Under the pieces are notes generated by a model, which saw only the letters and a list, made by a program, of their open reading frames with translations, was not told where the DNA came from and searched no databases. This document shows, in pieces, positions 1 through 5,275 of a DNA stretch of 7,660 bases. The DNA is taken from NCBI GenBank assembly GCA_016840025.1, contig JAEOTF010000116.1, forward strand, positions 1 to 7,660. The letters are read 5' to 3'. This DNA is from Candidatus Hodarchaeota archaeon (GTDB lineage Archaea; Asgardarchaeota; Heimdallarchaeia; Hodarchaeales; YT1-039). The translations under genes were made by a program, and so were the position numbers. How positions within the stretch are numbered: the first letter of the stretch is position 1; the number at the start of each line of letters is the position of its first letter.

Positions 1-107
1 TAAAGCAAGTAAAGAAACTTCATGCCAAAATTGGCGACTTATGATTTTTTATTATCATTCCTCTTTAAACAAAAGGAAATTGGACCTACCCTTTAAACCT
101 AAAATAA

Positions 108-668
108 TCAAGAGATTCCTGTTCTAGTATTTATGATCATTATACCATTCTTTTGAAAAATAACCGTATTAGGTCTCCAAATAATCTCATAATGGGCATA
201 AAAAACTATTAAAAGAGGAATTACTCCTACTATGATAAAAAAACCAAGATTGGAAGGATTTCCTATCCATGCCTGAGTAACGATGAGACCTAGGGGAAGA
301 AAAATACATATTAAGAACGGAGACCAAATTAATCTGGGAGTAAGCCTCAACTCGTCAACAACTTCAGGTTGTCTTTTTGTCGTAAAAGTTACCAGGTGTT
401 TTTTTGGCTGCAAAGATGCCTGAGGCTTTTTTGGCTGCAAAGATGCGCCACACTTAATACAAAAGTATAGTTGAGGCTCAATTTTTTCGAAGCAATTCCA
501 ACAAATATCTAGCTTCTTCTTCTTTTCTATCTTTCTTTCCTTTCTAGTTTGTAATATCTCCCCTCCTTCCTCTCTCGCTTGTATTGCACGGCACTCAGTA
601 CAAAGCCTTTCTCCAGGTCCAACGATAGCTCTGCACTTTTCACACCGGTTTAACTTGGAAAAATCCAA
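108..668 (-). CDS. Double zinc-ribbon membrane protein, unknown function
   Basis: The 186-aa protein opens with two treble-clef/zinc-ribbon units. The first uses C9/C12 and C23/C26, and the second uses C56/C59 and C70/C73. A highly charged Lys/Glu linker (about residues 42-53) separates them. A Lys/Pro/Gln-rich stretch containing a duplicated nonapeptide (75-92) follows, then two hydrophobic segments at about 117-135 and 141-160 that should span the membrane, and a short tail. The layout suggests a cytoplasmic zinc-binding head anchored by a two-helix hairpin, a common archaeal arrangement with no assigned reaction. The start is TTG: an in-frame TAG lies 15 nt upstream and no ATG occurs before the first zinc knuckle. 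A GGCGGA ribosome-site-like sequence precedes it. The gene lies 72 nt downstream of the DUF2283-tailed gene in the same direction and may be co-transcribed with it. Function is not recognisable. Confidence 0.72.
   Translation of the reverse strand: MDFSKLNRCEKCRAIVGPGERLCTECRAIQAREEGGEILQTRKERKIEKKKKLDICWNCFEKIEPQLYFCIKCGASLQPKKPQASLQPKKHLVTFTTKRQPEVVDELRLTPRLIWSPFLICIFLPLGLIVTQAWIGNPSNLGFFIIVGVIPLLIVFYAHYEIIWRPNTVIFQKNGIMIINTRTGIS
400..453. repeat. Two-copy 27-bp in-frame tandem repeat
   Basis: Two units of 27 bp (400-426 and 427-453) share their first 20 bases exactly and diverge in the last seven. They lie inside the zinc-ribbon membrane protein and encode ASLQPKKPQ followed by ASLQPKKHL. 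Because the unit is nine codons long, the duplication keeps the frame and simply lengthens the basic linker between the second zinc ribbon and the membrane segments. The near-identity suggests a recent slippage or unequal-exchange event. Confidence 0.85.
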
Positions 669-740
669 AACTACTTCCGCCTAATCTGGTTCAAGACTTG
701 CTCGAATGATGTGCTTACTACTTTTTTTTTGTCTAGGATG

Positions 741-1211
741 TCATTTCTGACAAGGTTTATCCCCTAACAACTCTAACCCGATAATTTCTCCTTTAACATT
801 ATAATCCGCTATAATGGTTTCTCTCCGATTCGTTTGGCCGATAGATTGAGTGTTATGTGGCTTTTCTTTCAGAAAAACAAGATAACATACGTCTGGGGGA
901 ATATTTATTTTATTACAACTCGGGTGTCTTTCTTCGGGTTCATCGTCTTCTGTTAAATGGAGAAAATCTTCTTCTTTCTGATCAAAAAATTGACATCCCT
1001 GATGTTCGAAAGTCAATTTTCCTACTCGTGGTGACTTTTGGTTGATACATACCCCCCAATCCCATCCTAGTTCTCCTCGGAACTTCAGATACCATTTACA
1101 TCCACAGGAGCAATCGCTACCTTCACGGATCCTTTCACCATATGGCTCATAATCGCTTGGTAGCTTTTCAACAATCTGCCAAAGATGCTCATGGAGTTTA
1201 TCTTCTTCCAT
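741..1211 (-). CDS. CSCGC-domain protein with DUF2283-like C-terminal tail
   Basis: This 156-aa protein has two parts. Residues about 30-77 carry a cysteine-rich module: C34-S-C36-G-C38, then WDWGVC (C55), SPR (60-62), and LTFEHQGC (C73) followed by FF. From memory this pattern recurs in small uncharacterised bacterial and archaeal proteins, and probably forms a metal-binding fold. After an acidic linker (86-95), residues about 105-150 (PDVCYLVFL, then IIADYNVKGEIIGLELL) resemble the beta-rich DUF2283 fold, whose hallmark is a D-Y-x-x-x-G-x-I-x-G-I/L-E strand pair. DUF2283 proteins are often antitoxins, and this gene lies 66 nt downstream of hicA, so a defence or toxin-antitoxin role is possible but unproven. 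It starts with ATG and has its own strong TATA box (1255-1266), so it need not depend on hicBA transcription. Confidence 0.75.
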   Translation of the reverse strand: MEEDKLHEHLWQIVEKLPSDYEPYGERIREGSDCSCGCKWYLKFRGELGWDWGVCINQKSPRVGKLTFEHQGCQFFDQKEEDFLHLTEDDEPEERHPSCNKINIPPDVCYLVFLKEKPHNTQSIGQTNRRETIIADYNVKGEIIGLELLGDKPCQK

Positions 1212-1254
1212 TGTTACTTAATTCTCTCATTCTTCTTTAGTAACTTATAAAGAA

Positions 1255-1266
1255 TTTATATATTTA
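1255..1266 (-). promoter_or_regulatory. Archaeal TATA box for the CSCGC/DUF2283 gene
   Basis: On the minus strand this reads TAAATATATAAA, a near-ideal archaeal TATA box. It is centred about 49 nt before the ATG at 1211. Transcription starting about 25 nt downstream would leave a leader of roughly 20-25 nt containing a GAGAG purine run as a weak ribosome site. It sits just beyond the hicA stop codon, so the downstream genes can be expressed separately from the toxin-antitoxin pair. Confidence 0.6.
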
Positions 1267-1277
1267 AACGTGGAATG

Positions 1278-1517
1278 CTATTCTATCAATGAGATGAATT
1301 CTTCGTGTGACAACCCCGATTGTTTAATTATTGACATTAACGTTCCTTTTGGGATTGAATCCCTGTGAGGGATTATAGTTATATGTCTTCGACCTGTTTC
1401 ATCAATACGAAGTAGGGCTGTATGACTCCCCTTGCCTTTGATAGGTGCATATTCAAATCCTGCCTTGAGAAGTTTTCTTATTAACTTGCTTGATGAAATT
1501 GTGGGCAGCTTACTCAT
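1278..1517 (-). CDS. hicA: HicA family mRNA interferase toxin
   Basis: This 79-aa protein is a standard-length HicA toxin, a double-stranded-RNA-binding-fold ribonuclease that cleaves mRNA and tmRNA when not held by HicB. Family marks run in order: the N-terminal KLIRKLLKAGFE helix (11-22), the GKGSH motif with catalytic H32, the strand around residues 33-38, an ITIIPH strand (46-51), and the I-P-K-G-T-L...I-I-K-Q-S-G-L-S helix region typical of the C-terminus (54-70). No key residue is missing, so it should be active. Its ATG overlaps the hicB stop in an ATGA (1514-1517), implying translational coupling with the antitoxin made first. The antitoxin-first order is the less common one for hic loci but occurs widely. 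Confidence 0.95.
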   Translation of the reverse strand: MSKLPTISSSKLIRKLLKAGFEYAPIKGKGSHTALLRIDETGRRHITIIPHRDSIPKGTLMSIIKQSGLSHEEFISLIE

Positions 1518-1750
1518 ACTTCTACCTCAATTGTTGAGGTAAACTTTGCACTAGTCTTTAATGTTGAAGTGATCTCCTCAATCATGTTTAATGCTTTCAT
1601 GTTCTCTAGGTATAATTCAACTGCTTCTTTCAGATTTTTTAACGCTTCTTCGGGGGAACCACCCGCACTAGCGACTTCTAGTTCAGGGCATTTGGAGACA
1701 TAATCTCCTTCCTCTTCCCAGATTATTGCAGTTAGTTGAATTTTTTCCAT
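1514..1750 (-). CDS. hicB: HicB family antitoxin, short form
   Basis: This 78-aa protein shows the partial RNase H-like HicB fold: an N-terminal strand LTAIIWEEEGDYVSKCPEL (about 6-24), the V-A-S-A-G-G-S-P-E-E-A loop (26-36), and the long amphipathic helix NLKEAVELYLE (39-49). It neutralises HicA by direct binding. The C-terminal part (50-78) is too short for the ribbon-helix-helix or HTH DNA-binding domain of longer HicB proteins, so self-regulation by this protein alone is doubtful. The ATG is preceded by GTGAGGATAA, a plausible ribosome site, and a TATA-like element lies 30-40 nt upstream. It is the first gene of the hicBA pair and overlaps hicA by 4 nt. Confidence 0.93.
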   Translation of the reverse strand: MEKIQLTAIIWEEEGDYVSKCPELEVASAGGSPEEALKNLKEAVELYLENMKALNMIEEITSTLKTSAKFTSTIEVEV

Positions 1751-1778
1751 TTATCCTCACTGATATAATTAATCATCA

Positions 1779-1791
1779 ATATAATATAATT
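1779..1791 (-). promoter_or_regulatory. TATA-like element for hicBA
   Basis: The minus strand has an AATTATATTATAT stretch centred about 35 nt before the hicB ATG, which predicts a start site about 10 nt before the ATG and a very short leader carrying the GAGG ribosome site. Between the two lies a TGAT-N7-ATCA inverted repeat (1761-1775), a possible operator overlapping the expected transcription start. The region is AT-rich throughout, so the operator idea is weak. Confidence 0.4.
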
Positions 1792-1910
1792 CATTCTCAT
1801 TTTAGTACATTCACATAGGAAGCTACCTAATAAGAGACTCCGATGTTGGTAGGTCTACTTTCTTTTTATGGTAATAATTACTTTTTTATGGTTAGTCATG
1901 ATTTGTTTAT

Positions 1911-2558
1911 TCAGGGCTTACTTCCTCGTGTTTTTTTCTTAATTATTATCCCTATCGCCAGTACAATGCTCGAGGATCCCATTACAAAAGCCTGGGATGA
2001 AAATTCTGGGGTAATTCCTGTGCCACTGGCCGCTACATCATCAATTTGTACCAGATAGCCTGCACGCGGTGCTTTTCTTGCCCCCCAGTTTATGTTTAGC
2101 CTTATAGTGGCATTATTTATCCCTGCAGGAACTGTTTTTTCACTTGAGGTCATTTTAGTCCACTGAGATAACACAGGCTGTCCTCCACCCATAAATTCGA
2201 AACTACTTTCAGAATTCCCTATGTGCCAATGAATGTATATCCAGACATTTATCATGGTATCATTACCATAAATATAATAGGTAAAATTAAGCGTTTGCCC
2301 TTGAATCACAGTTCCAAGTGACGTTCTTAATTCTGCTCCTTCATTGGTTGGCCCTTCAATTTCAGGGCAAAAACCATTTCGCCCCGTCACTTTAGTCAAC
2401 GTTGTGCCATCCGTCAGAAACTTCCAAGAAAGTAGGGTATTTCCCGACCATGATTCAAATCCACCATCTGCTAAACTTCCTGATGGGGACGCAAAAATCA
2501 TAATTGGGCTTACTAAAAGCATTAGAGTAGTTAAAACAATAATTAACTTATATTTCAA
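1911..2558 (-). CDS. Secreted jelly-roll (CBM-like) protein with TPEF C-terminal anchor
   Basis: Read from the TTG at 2558, this is a 215-aa exported protein. Residues 1-24 are a classical signal peptide: MKYK, a hydrophobic core, then a cleavage region near IFA-SPS. The body starts with LADGGFESW and ends with YLVQIDDV (168-175). These are opening and closing marks of carbohydrate-binding-module 4/9-like or similar galactose-binding jelly-rolls. The tail has TPEF (183-186), a hydrophobic span (about 189-206) and a basic KKKTRGSK end, resembling the PEF-CTERM sorting signals processed by archaeosortases in archaea. The protein is therefore probably displayed on the cell surface and may bind glycans. 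An upstream TTG at 2594 would add 12 residues, but 2558 has GGAG (2568-2571 complement) 9 nt upstream, gives a cleaner signal peptide, and fits the TATA-like element at 2600-2613. Confidence 0.75.
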   Translation of the reverse strand: MKYKLIIVLTTLMLLVSPIMIFASPSGSLADGGFESWSGNTLLSWKFLTDGTTLTKVTGRNGFCPEIEGPTNEGAELRTSLGTVIQGQTLNFTYYIYGNDTMINVWIYIHWHIGNSESSFEFMGGGQPVLSQWTKMTSSEKTVPAGINNATIRLNINWGARKAPRAGYLVQIDDVAASGTGITPEFSSQAFVMGSSSIVLAIGIIIKKKTRGSKP

Positions 2559-2599
2559 GTCACCAATCTCCAATATTTTGAGAGAGTTTAACAAGACTG

Positions 2600-2613
2600 T
2601 TAATATTTTTTTT
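2600..2613 (-). promoter_or_regulatory. TATA-like element for the secreted-protein gene
   Basis: The minus strand reads an A-run followed by ATATTAA. It is centred about 49 nt before the preferred TTG start at 2558 and only about 12 nt before the alternative TTG at 2594. A start site about 25 nt downstream of it would fall after 2594 and before 2558, which supports the shorter reading. The match to a consensus TATA box is only moderate. Confidence 0.35.
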
Positions 2614-2738
2614 GGACATAACTAACCGATATTCCCTTTTTCTGACTAAAAATGCGTTCTAAAGCTGCTGACGCCTTTCACTTTCTAGGATAATATATCA
2701 GTTAATAATAATGGATAATCACAGGCTTAAATAATAAA

Positions 2739-2993
2739 CTAATTTTGATAGAGAAAAGTACTAGCTTTTAGAATAGTTAACCGAATAATGTCCTCTCTCT
2801 CATTTAGCCCTGCTATTACCAGCCCTTTTTCATCCAATGCCTCACTATCCACTGCTACAGGATTTACAACAAAACTAACATATAGGACATCCGCTTCCTT
2901 GTCATAGTCTAATGCTATGATTTCTTTATCCGAAAGAGATGGCGGTAAGACCGGAGCTAGCTGGTCTAACACTTGAAATGGATCTATCGGCAT
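2739..2993 (-). CDS. DUF2283 family protein, probable antitoxin
   Basis: This 84-aa protein has a helical N-terminus (PFQVLDQLAPVLPPSL, 5-20) followed by the DUF2283 core: ALDYDKEADVLYVSF (27-41), NPVAVDSEALDEKGLVIAG (44-62), and IIRLTILKAS (69-78). DUF2283 proteins of this shape are commonly encoded beside small RelE/barnase-like toxins and are regarded as their antitoxins; that is family knowledge. Here the partner is the frameshifted toxin gene immediately upstream. The chosen ATG lies 2 nt after the toxin TAA (TAA-GA-ATG), a termination-reinitiation arrangement. The open frame extends further upstream to a TTG at 3020, but that would overlap the toxin end. The same stop/ATG junction is visible in the decayed copy near 4028. 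The gene is intact even though its toxin is broken. Confidence 0.8.
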   Translation of the reverse strand: MPIDPFQVLDQLAPVLPPSLSDKEIIALDYDKEADVLYVSFVVNPVAVDSEALDEKGLVIAGLNEREDIIRLTILKASTFLYQN

Positions 2994-2995
2994 TC

Positions 2996-3324
2996 TTATT
3001 TTGGGTAGGCTTTGAACCAACTTTTTACCAACCTTTTTTTTCGTTGTTCCGATATCGCATGTGCAGTTATTACAAATCCTCTTTCAGGTGAGGCTTCCTT
3101 GTAATAAACAATTGTGAAATCTGTCAGAAAATTAGTTTTTTAATTGCTGCAAATTCCTCTTTTTCATCTGAGAAATTGTAAATCTCATCTGGCATTTCAA
3201 TAACTTTCATGATGAGATTCCATTGGTCTGTAAATTCAGGATGTCGTCGTGAAATGTGATCTTGTCGCTCTTCTGTAAGTATTATGTCGCTTTTATTTGT
3301 TGAAGGTACCGAATAATCTGACAT
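2996..3324 (-). pseudogene. Frameshifted RelE/barnase-like (PBECR-type) toxin
   Basis: The ATG at 3324 opens a frame of 66 residues. It contains ILTEERQDHISRRHPEF (15-31), the signature start of small nucleases of the barnase-EndoU-colicin E5/D-RelE (PBECR) kind, then PDEI and EEFAAIKK, and stops at 3124. The missing second half is intact in the -1 frame: DFTIVYYKE, then RGFVITAHAISEQRKK and RLVKSWFK, ending at TAA 2996-2998. The switch point is a run of six A on the coding strand (3136-3141); with seven A the whole reads as a normal protein of about 109 residues. This could be a real inactivating slip, a sequencing or assembly error in a homopolymer, or less likely a -1 ribosomal frameshift. 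The product would be an endoribonuclease toxin held by the DUF2283 antitoxin that follows 2 nt later. Confidence 0.75.
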
Positions 3325-3447
3325 TATTCAATCAACTGATTTAATGATCATAAGAGTTTGCATTTCAAATAATATTTTTGATTGATTGACAATTCTTACT
3401 ATCGGTATAGTATTTCATAATACGCACTACCCACAATAAATGAATAG

Positions 3448-3479
3448 AAAAAACCATCTAATAATTATAGAAAATTATT
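3448..3479 (-). terminator. Hairpin plus T-run after the mini-protein gene
   Basis: On the minus strand AATAATT pairs with AATTATT across a 6-nt loop (3479-3460). Six bases later comes a run of six T (3453-3448). It lies about 30 nt downstream of the mini-protein stop. The stem is entirely A-T and therefore weak, although archaeal termination depends mainly on the T-tract. Confidence 0.35.
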
Positions 3480-3508
3480 GTATAGGGTCAAAATCGGGAG
3501 GTTCATAG

Positions 3509-3637
3509 TTAATTTTCATCTTTACTTTTGCTGTGCGTACAACCACTATGTATCTCATCTTTTATGCAATTTACACAGCCCTTACAACTACTTGACATTG
3601 AATTTAAGCTATCTTGATCCTTAAAGGACTCAAACAT
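3509..3637 (-). CDS. Cysteine-rich mini-protein (42 aa)
   Basis: A short frame on the minus strand encodes 42 residues. It starts MFESFKDQDSLNS and contains C18-x2-C21-x2-C24, then H30, C33 and H35, ending in a Lys/Asp-rich tail. Four cysteines and two histidines within 18 residues are what a small zinc-binding or iron-sulfur-binding protein would show. The ATG at 3637 is preceded by GGTG at 6-nt spacing, a reasonable ribosome site, and a second in-frame ATG at 3598 would give 29 residues with the same motif. A hairpin plus T-run follows the stop (3448-3479). I do not recognise the family. Coding status rests on the Cys/His spacing, ribosome site and terminator, so it could still be chance in a decayed region. 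Confidence 0.45.
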   Translation of the reverse strand: MFESFKDQDSLNSMSSSCKGCVNCIKDEIHSGCTHSKSKDEN

Positions 3638-3726
3638 TAGAAACACCAGACTGACAATGATAGTGCTATTTATACTTATTTGTGATCAAATTTAAGGCTT
3701 TAGTACAAACAAGTCAACTAAACCAG

Positions 3727-3909
3727 CCAAATTTGAAGCCCAAACATTAGGAATCTGTTATAAAGGCTTTAGAAAACATTAAAACCAGAAAATTAAGAAG
3801 GAAAAGACCTGATTTCAACAAACAAGAAGAGAAAATGTTTTTCTATACCCTGGGTTTAGTAGAATGGTTAATAGATCAAAATGACTTGGAAAGAATGAAG
3901 AAGAAAAAA
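3727..3909 (+). pseudogene. Decayed copy of the C-terminus of the tandem winged-helix gene
   Basis: From 3751 one frame reads ESVIKALENIK, then PDFNKQEEKMFFYTLGLVEW, LIDQNDLERMKK. This matches residues 427-476 of the 485-aa protein at 5322-6779 (ESTIKCLESTK; SDFNKQEGKIFFYTLGLVEW; LIDQNNLEKMKK). A TAG at 3748 closes the frame just upstream, and weaker similarity (PAKFEAQT against LAMFTAGQ) continues in another frame, so there has been a frameshift. No domain before about residue 419 survives. It is a 3'-end remnant of a paralogous gene, not an expressed gene. Third-position changes outnumber amino-acid changes in the best stretch, suggesting the copy was once under selection as a separate paralogue. 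Confidence 0.85.
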
Positions 3910-3927
3910 ACACTGGTTCAGTGTTTT
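3907..3927. terminator. Perfect 9-bp hairpin with A/T flanks
   Basis: AAAACACTG and CAGTGTTTT pair perfectly across a GTT loop. Because the stem ends in A on one side and T on the other, either strand would show a hairpin followed by T residues, as in a bidirectional terminator. It sits precisely between the plus-strand winged-helix remnant and the minus-strand remnants that converge on it, where a shared terminator would be expected if those copies were once intact convergent genes. Confidence 0.5.
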
Positions 3928-3939
3928 CATGCGGGTCTA

Positions 3940-3996
3940 CTTACTTCCTCGTGTTTTTTTCTTAATTACTATCCCTATCGCAAGTACAATGCTTGA
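3940..3996 (-). pseudogene. Remnant copy of the secreted-protein C-terminal anchor
   Basis: This 57-bp stretch matches 1917-1973 without gaps and with three mismatches. On the minus strand it still reads SSIVLAIGIVIKKKTRGSK and then stops, one residue short of the intact gene's SSIVLAIGIIIKKKTRGSKP. Only the hydrophobic span and basic tail survive, with no signal peptide or jelly-roll. It is fused directly to the toxin/antitoxin remnant upstream. Confidence 0.88.
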
Positions 3997-4083
3997 TCTA
4001 ACACTTAAAATGGATCTATTGGCATTCTTATTGTGGGTAGACTTTGAACCAACTATAAACCAACCTTTTTTATCGTTGTCCCG
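3994..4083 (-). pseudogene. Remnant copy of the toxin end and DUF2283 start
   Basis: This 90-bp stretch matches 2962-3051 without gaps, with about ten mismatches. In the toxin frame it reads RLVYSWFKVYPQ and stops, after an internal TAA has replaced a Lys codon. The antitoxin frame then begins 2 nt later as MPIDPF and is cut by a CAA-to-TAA change. Both reading frames are therefore dead. The conserved TAA-GA-ATG junction shows that the toxin-stop/antitoxin-start arrangement was already present in the ancestor and supports the ATG at 2993 as the real antitoxin start. Confidence 0.88.
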
Positions 4084-4085
4084 CC

Positions 4086-4303
4086 AAACCGCCTAATATT
4101 GTCCAATCATTAGGTATAGGTATAGTTTTGGTTTTGTATTATCATAATATAATAATTTTTTTATTTTCATGGAAACATTTTTTTAATATAATGAAAATTA
4201 ACTTTCATAGTTTTGATAAAACACCTATAGTTTAATGAAAAAGTAAAAACATTTGCTATTTGAATATGTCTCAATATTAAAACCAAGGAAACGTGATTAA
4301 GAG
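4086..4303. other. AT-rich non-coding upstream region
   Basis: No credible gene is visible on either strand. The stretch is strongly AT-rich and holds short inverted repeats: ATGAAA/TTTCAT around 4191-4208 and GTTTT-GAT-AAAAC at 4210-4222. It should contain the promoter for the hydrolase-like gene at 4304, but several TATA-like runs compete and none can be chosen with confidence. A GTGATTAAGAG sequence directly before the ATG is a weak ribosome site. Confidence 0.4.
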
Positions 4304-5137
4304 ATGGAAATAAAAAGATTTGATAACTACAGAGAAAATGCAACGAGAATGAGAAATTTAGGTCATTGGTTACCTCAATACGTTCTATCTTTAGATATCT
4401 TCTTGAAAGCTCTTCAAAGAGATAAACCAGAGATCTATGAGAAATATCTCAAATCTTTAGAAAATAAAATGCGTTCTCTTCTAGAAGAAGAGGTAGTAAA
4501 TCTTAAATCAATAAAGGTTCCTGGAATCCAAGAAACAATTCAGGATTATGATGAATTTCGAAAAATCTATTTCACCTATGTTCTTCAACTATTAAAACTC
4601 CCTAATGGATATTCTGAGGAGAATGCTGATATCTCTTGGTTTGATTTCGATAAGTCTCGTATATATCCCTTATATTATCGGGGGTTAGTGCTATGTGAAA
4701 TAATAGGGAGAAGAGACGCTTTTGAATACCTTAAAGCCTATACTGATAGAAGATACTATGAAGTTATTCAATTACAGTTAGAACATGAAGATCTAGATAC
4801 TATTGATCTGGATATAGAAGCAGAAAATCCTATGCCCTCCAATGGTTTTCTATTTCGTTTTCATAAGGGTAAACGAGGTATGCGCGTTGATAAGTGTGAG
4901 GTTCATGAAATTATGAAACCCATGGAAGATTCCGAATTATCCTATATTGTAGCTTGCCGTAAAGATATCGCCGAAACTAATGCTAGAAATCCAAACATGT
5001 ACATGACAAGATCTACGTCACTACTATTAGGAGGGCCGTATTGTGATAGCTGTTTTCATGATACAAGGCATGTTGAAATTATAGTCCATCCTCCAGAAGA
5101 ATTCTTCCAAAATCTTGGCTCTAAAGACAAGAAATAA
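4304..5137 (+). CDS. L-2-amino-thiazoline-4-carboxylate hydrolase-like protein
   Basis: This 277-aa soluble protein has an alpha-helical N-terminal half (residues about 1-145, with a charged helix at 35-70). Its C-terminal half resembles the L-2-amino-thiazoline-4-carboxylic acid hydrolase family. The supporting run is KCEVHEIMK (C198), then VACRKDI (C218, D221) about 20 residues later, then MTRSTSLLLGGPYCDSCF (T235, G243-G244, C247, D248). The family enzyme opens the thiazoline ring on a bacterial route to L-cysteine, but most archaeal relatives are uncharacterised, so the substrate here is open. Position 250 is a Cys where the family often has an aromatic residue. The protein has no signal peptide or membrane span. 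It stands alone on the plus strand, 184 nt before the winged-helix gene, and its codon use looks ordinary beside its neighbours. Confidence 0.7.
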   Translation: MEIKRFDNYRENATRMRNLGHWLPQYVLSLDIFLKALQRDKPEIYEKYLKSLENKMRSLLEEEVVNLKSIKVPGIQETIQDYDEFRKIYFTYVLQLLKLPNGYSEENADISWFDFDKSRIYPLYYRGLVLCEIIGRRDAFEYLKAYTDRRYYEVIQLQLEHEDLDTIDLDIEAENPMPSNGFLFRFHKGKRGMRVDKCEVHEIMKPMEDSELSYIVACRKDIAETNARNPNMYMTRSTSLLLGGPYCDSCFHDTRHVEIIVHPPEEFFQNLGSKDKK

Positions 5138-5275
5138 AAAATAGTGCAATGATCGGAGTAAAGAGCTGAAACTTATATCCCAAATTGGCTTCATACGTCA
5201 ATAATTAAGCAATCATAACCTTCATAAGCAAACTTAATAAAAACACCATTCAAGAGGTTATTATTTTACTTCATG

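Noticed and set aside
690..715. tRNA-like GGTTCAAG/TCGAA fragment
   Set aside because: A GGTTCAAG-like string suggested a T-arm, but no matching stem, acceptor or anticodon arm could be folded on either strand.
857..1045. Plus-strand 62-residue open frame
   Set aside because: It lies wholly antisense to the CSCGC/DUF2283 gene, has no ribosome site or recognisable motif, and the opposite strand has clear domain signatures.
1824..1852. CTACC...GGTAG inverted repeat downstream of the secreted-protein gene
   Set aside because: A five-base stem with a loop of about 19 nt and no T-run on the minus strand does not make a terminator.
1843..2058. Plus-strand 71-residue open frame with hydrophobic stretches
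   Set aside because: The hydrophobicity is the mirror of the anchor of the secreted protein on the minus strand. No ribosome site or family motif was seen.
2344..2625. Plus-strand 93-residue open frame
   Set aside because: It is antisense to the jelly-roll and signal-peptide coding region and its composition looks random.
3397..3412. TACTAT-CGGT-ATAGTA hairpin upstream of the toxin gene
   Set aside because: The stem is perfect but only 6 bp and nearly all A-T. It sits over 70 nt before the toxin start with no promoter alignment, so an operator call is not supported.
3631..3772. Repeated 10-mers CAAACATTAG (3631, 3741) and AAGGCTTTAG (3694, 3763)
   Set aside because: Spacing is irregular, the repeats do not extend, and such matches are easy to obtain in AT-rich DNA. 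There is no CRISPR or iteron pattern.
3640..4300. Insertion-sequence origin for the remnant region
   Set aside because: No transposase fragment, terminal inverted repeats or target-site duplication could be seen. The region is explained by duplication and deletion of local genes.
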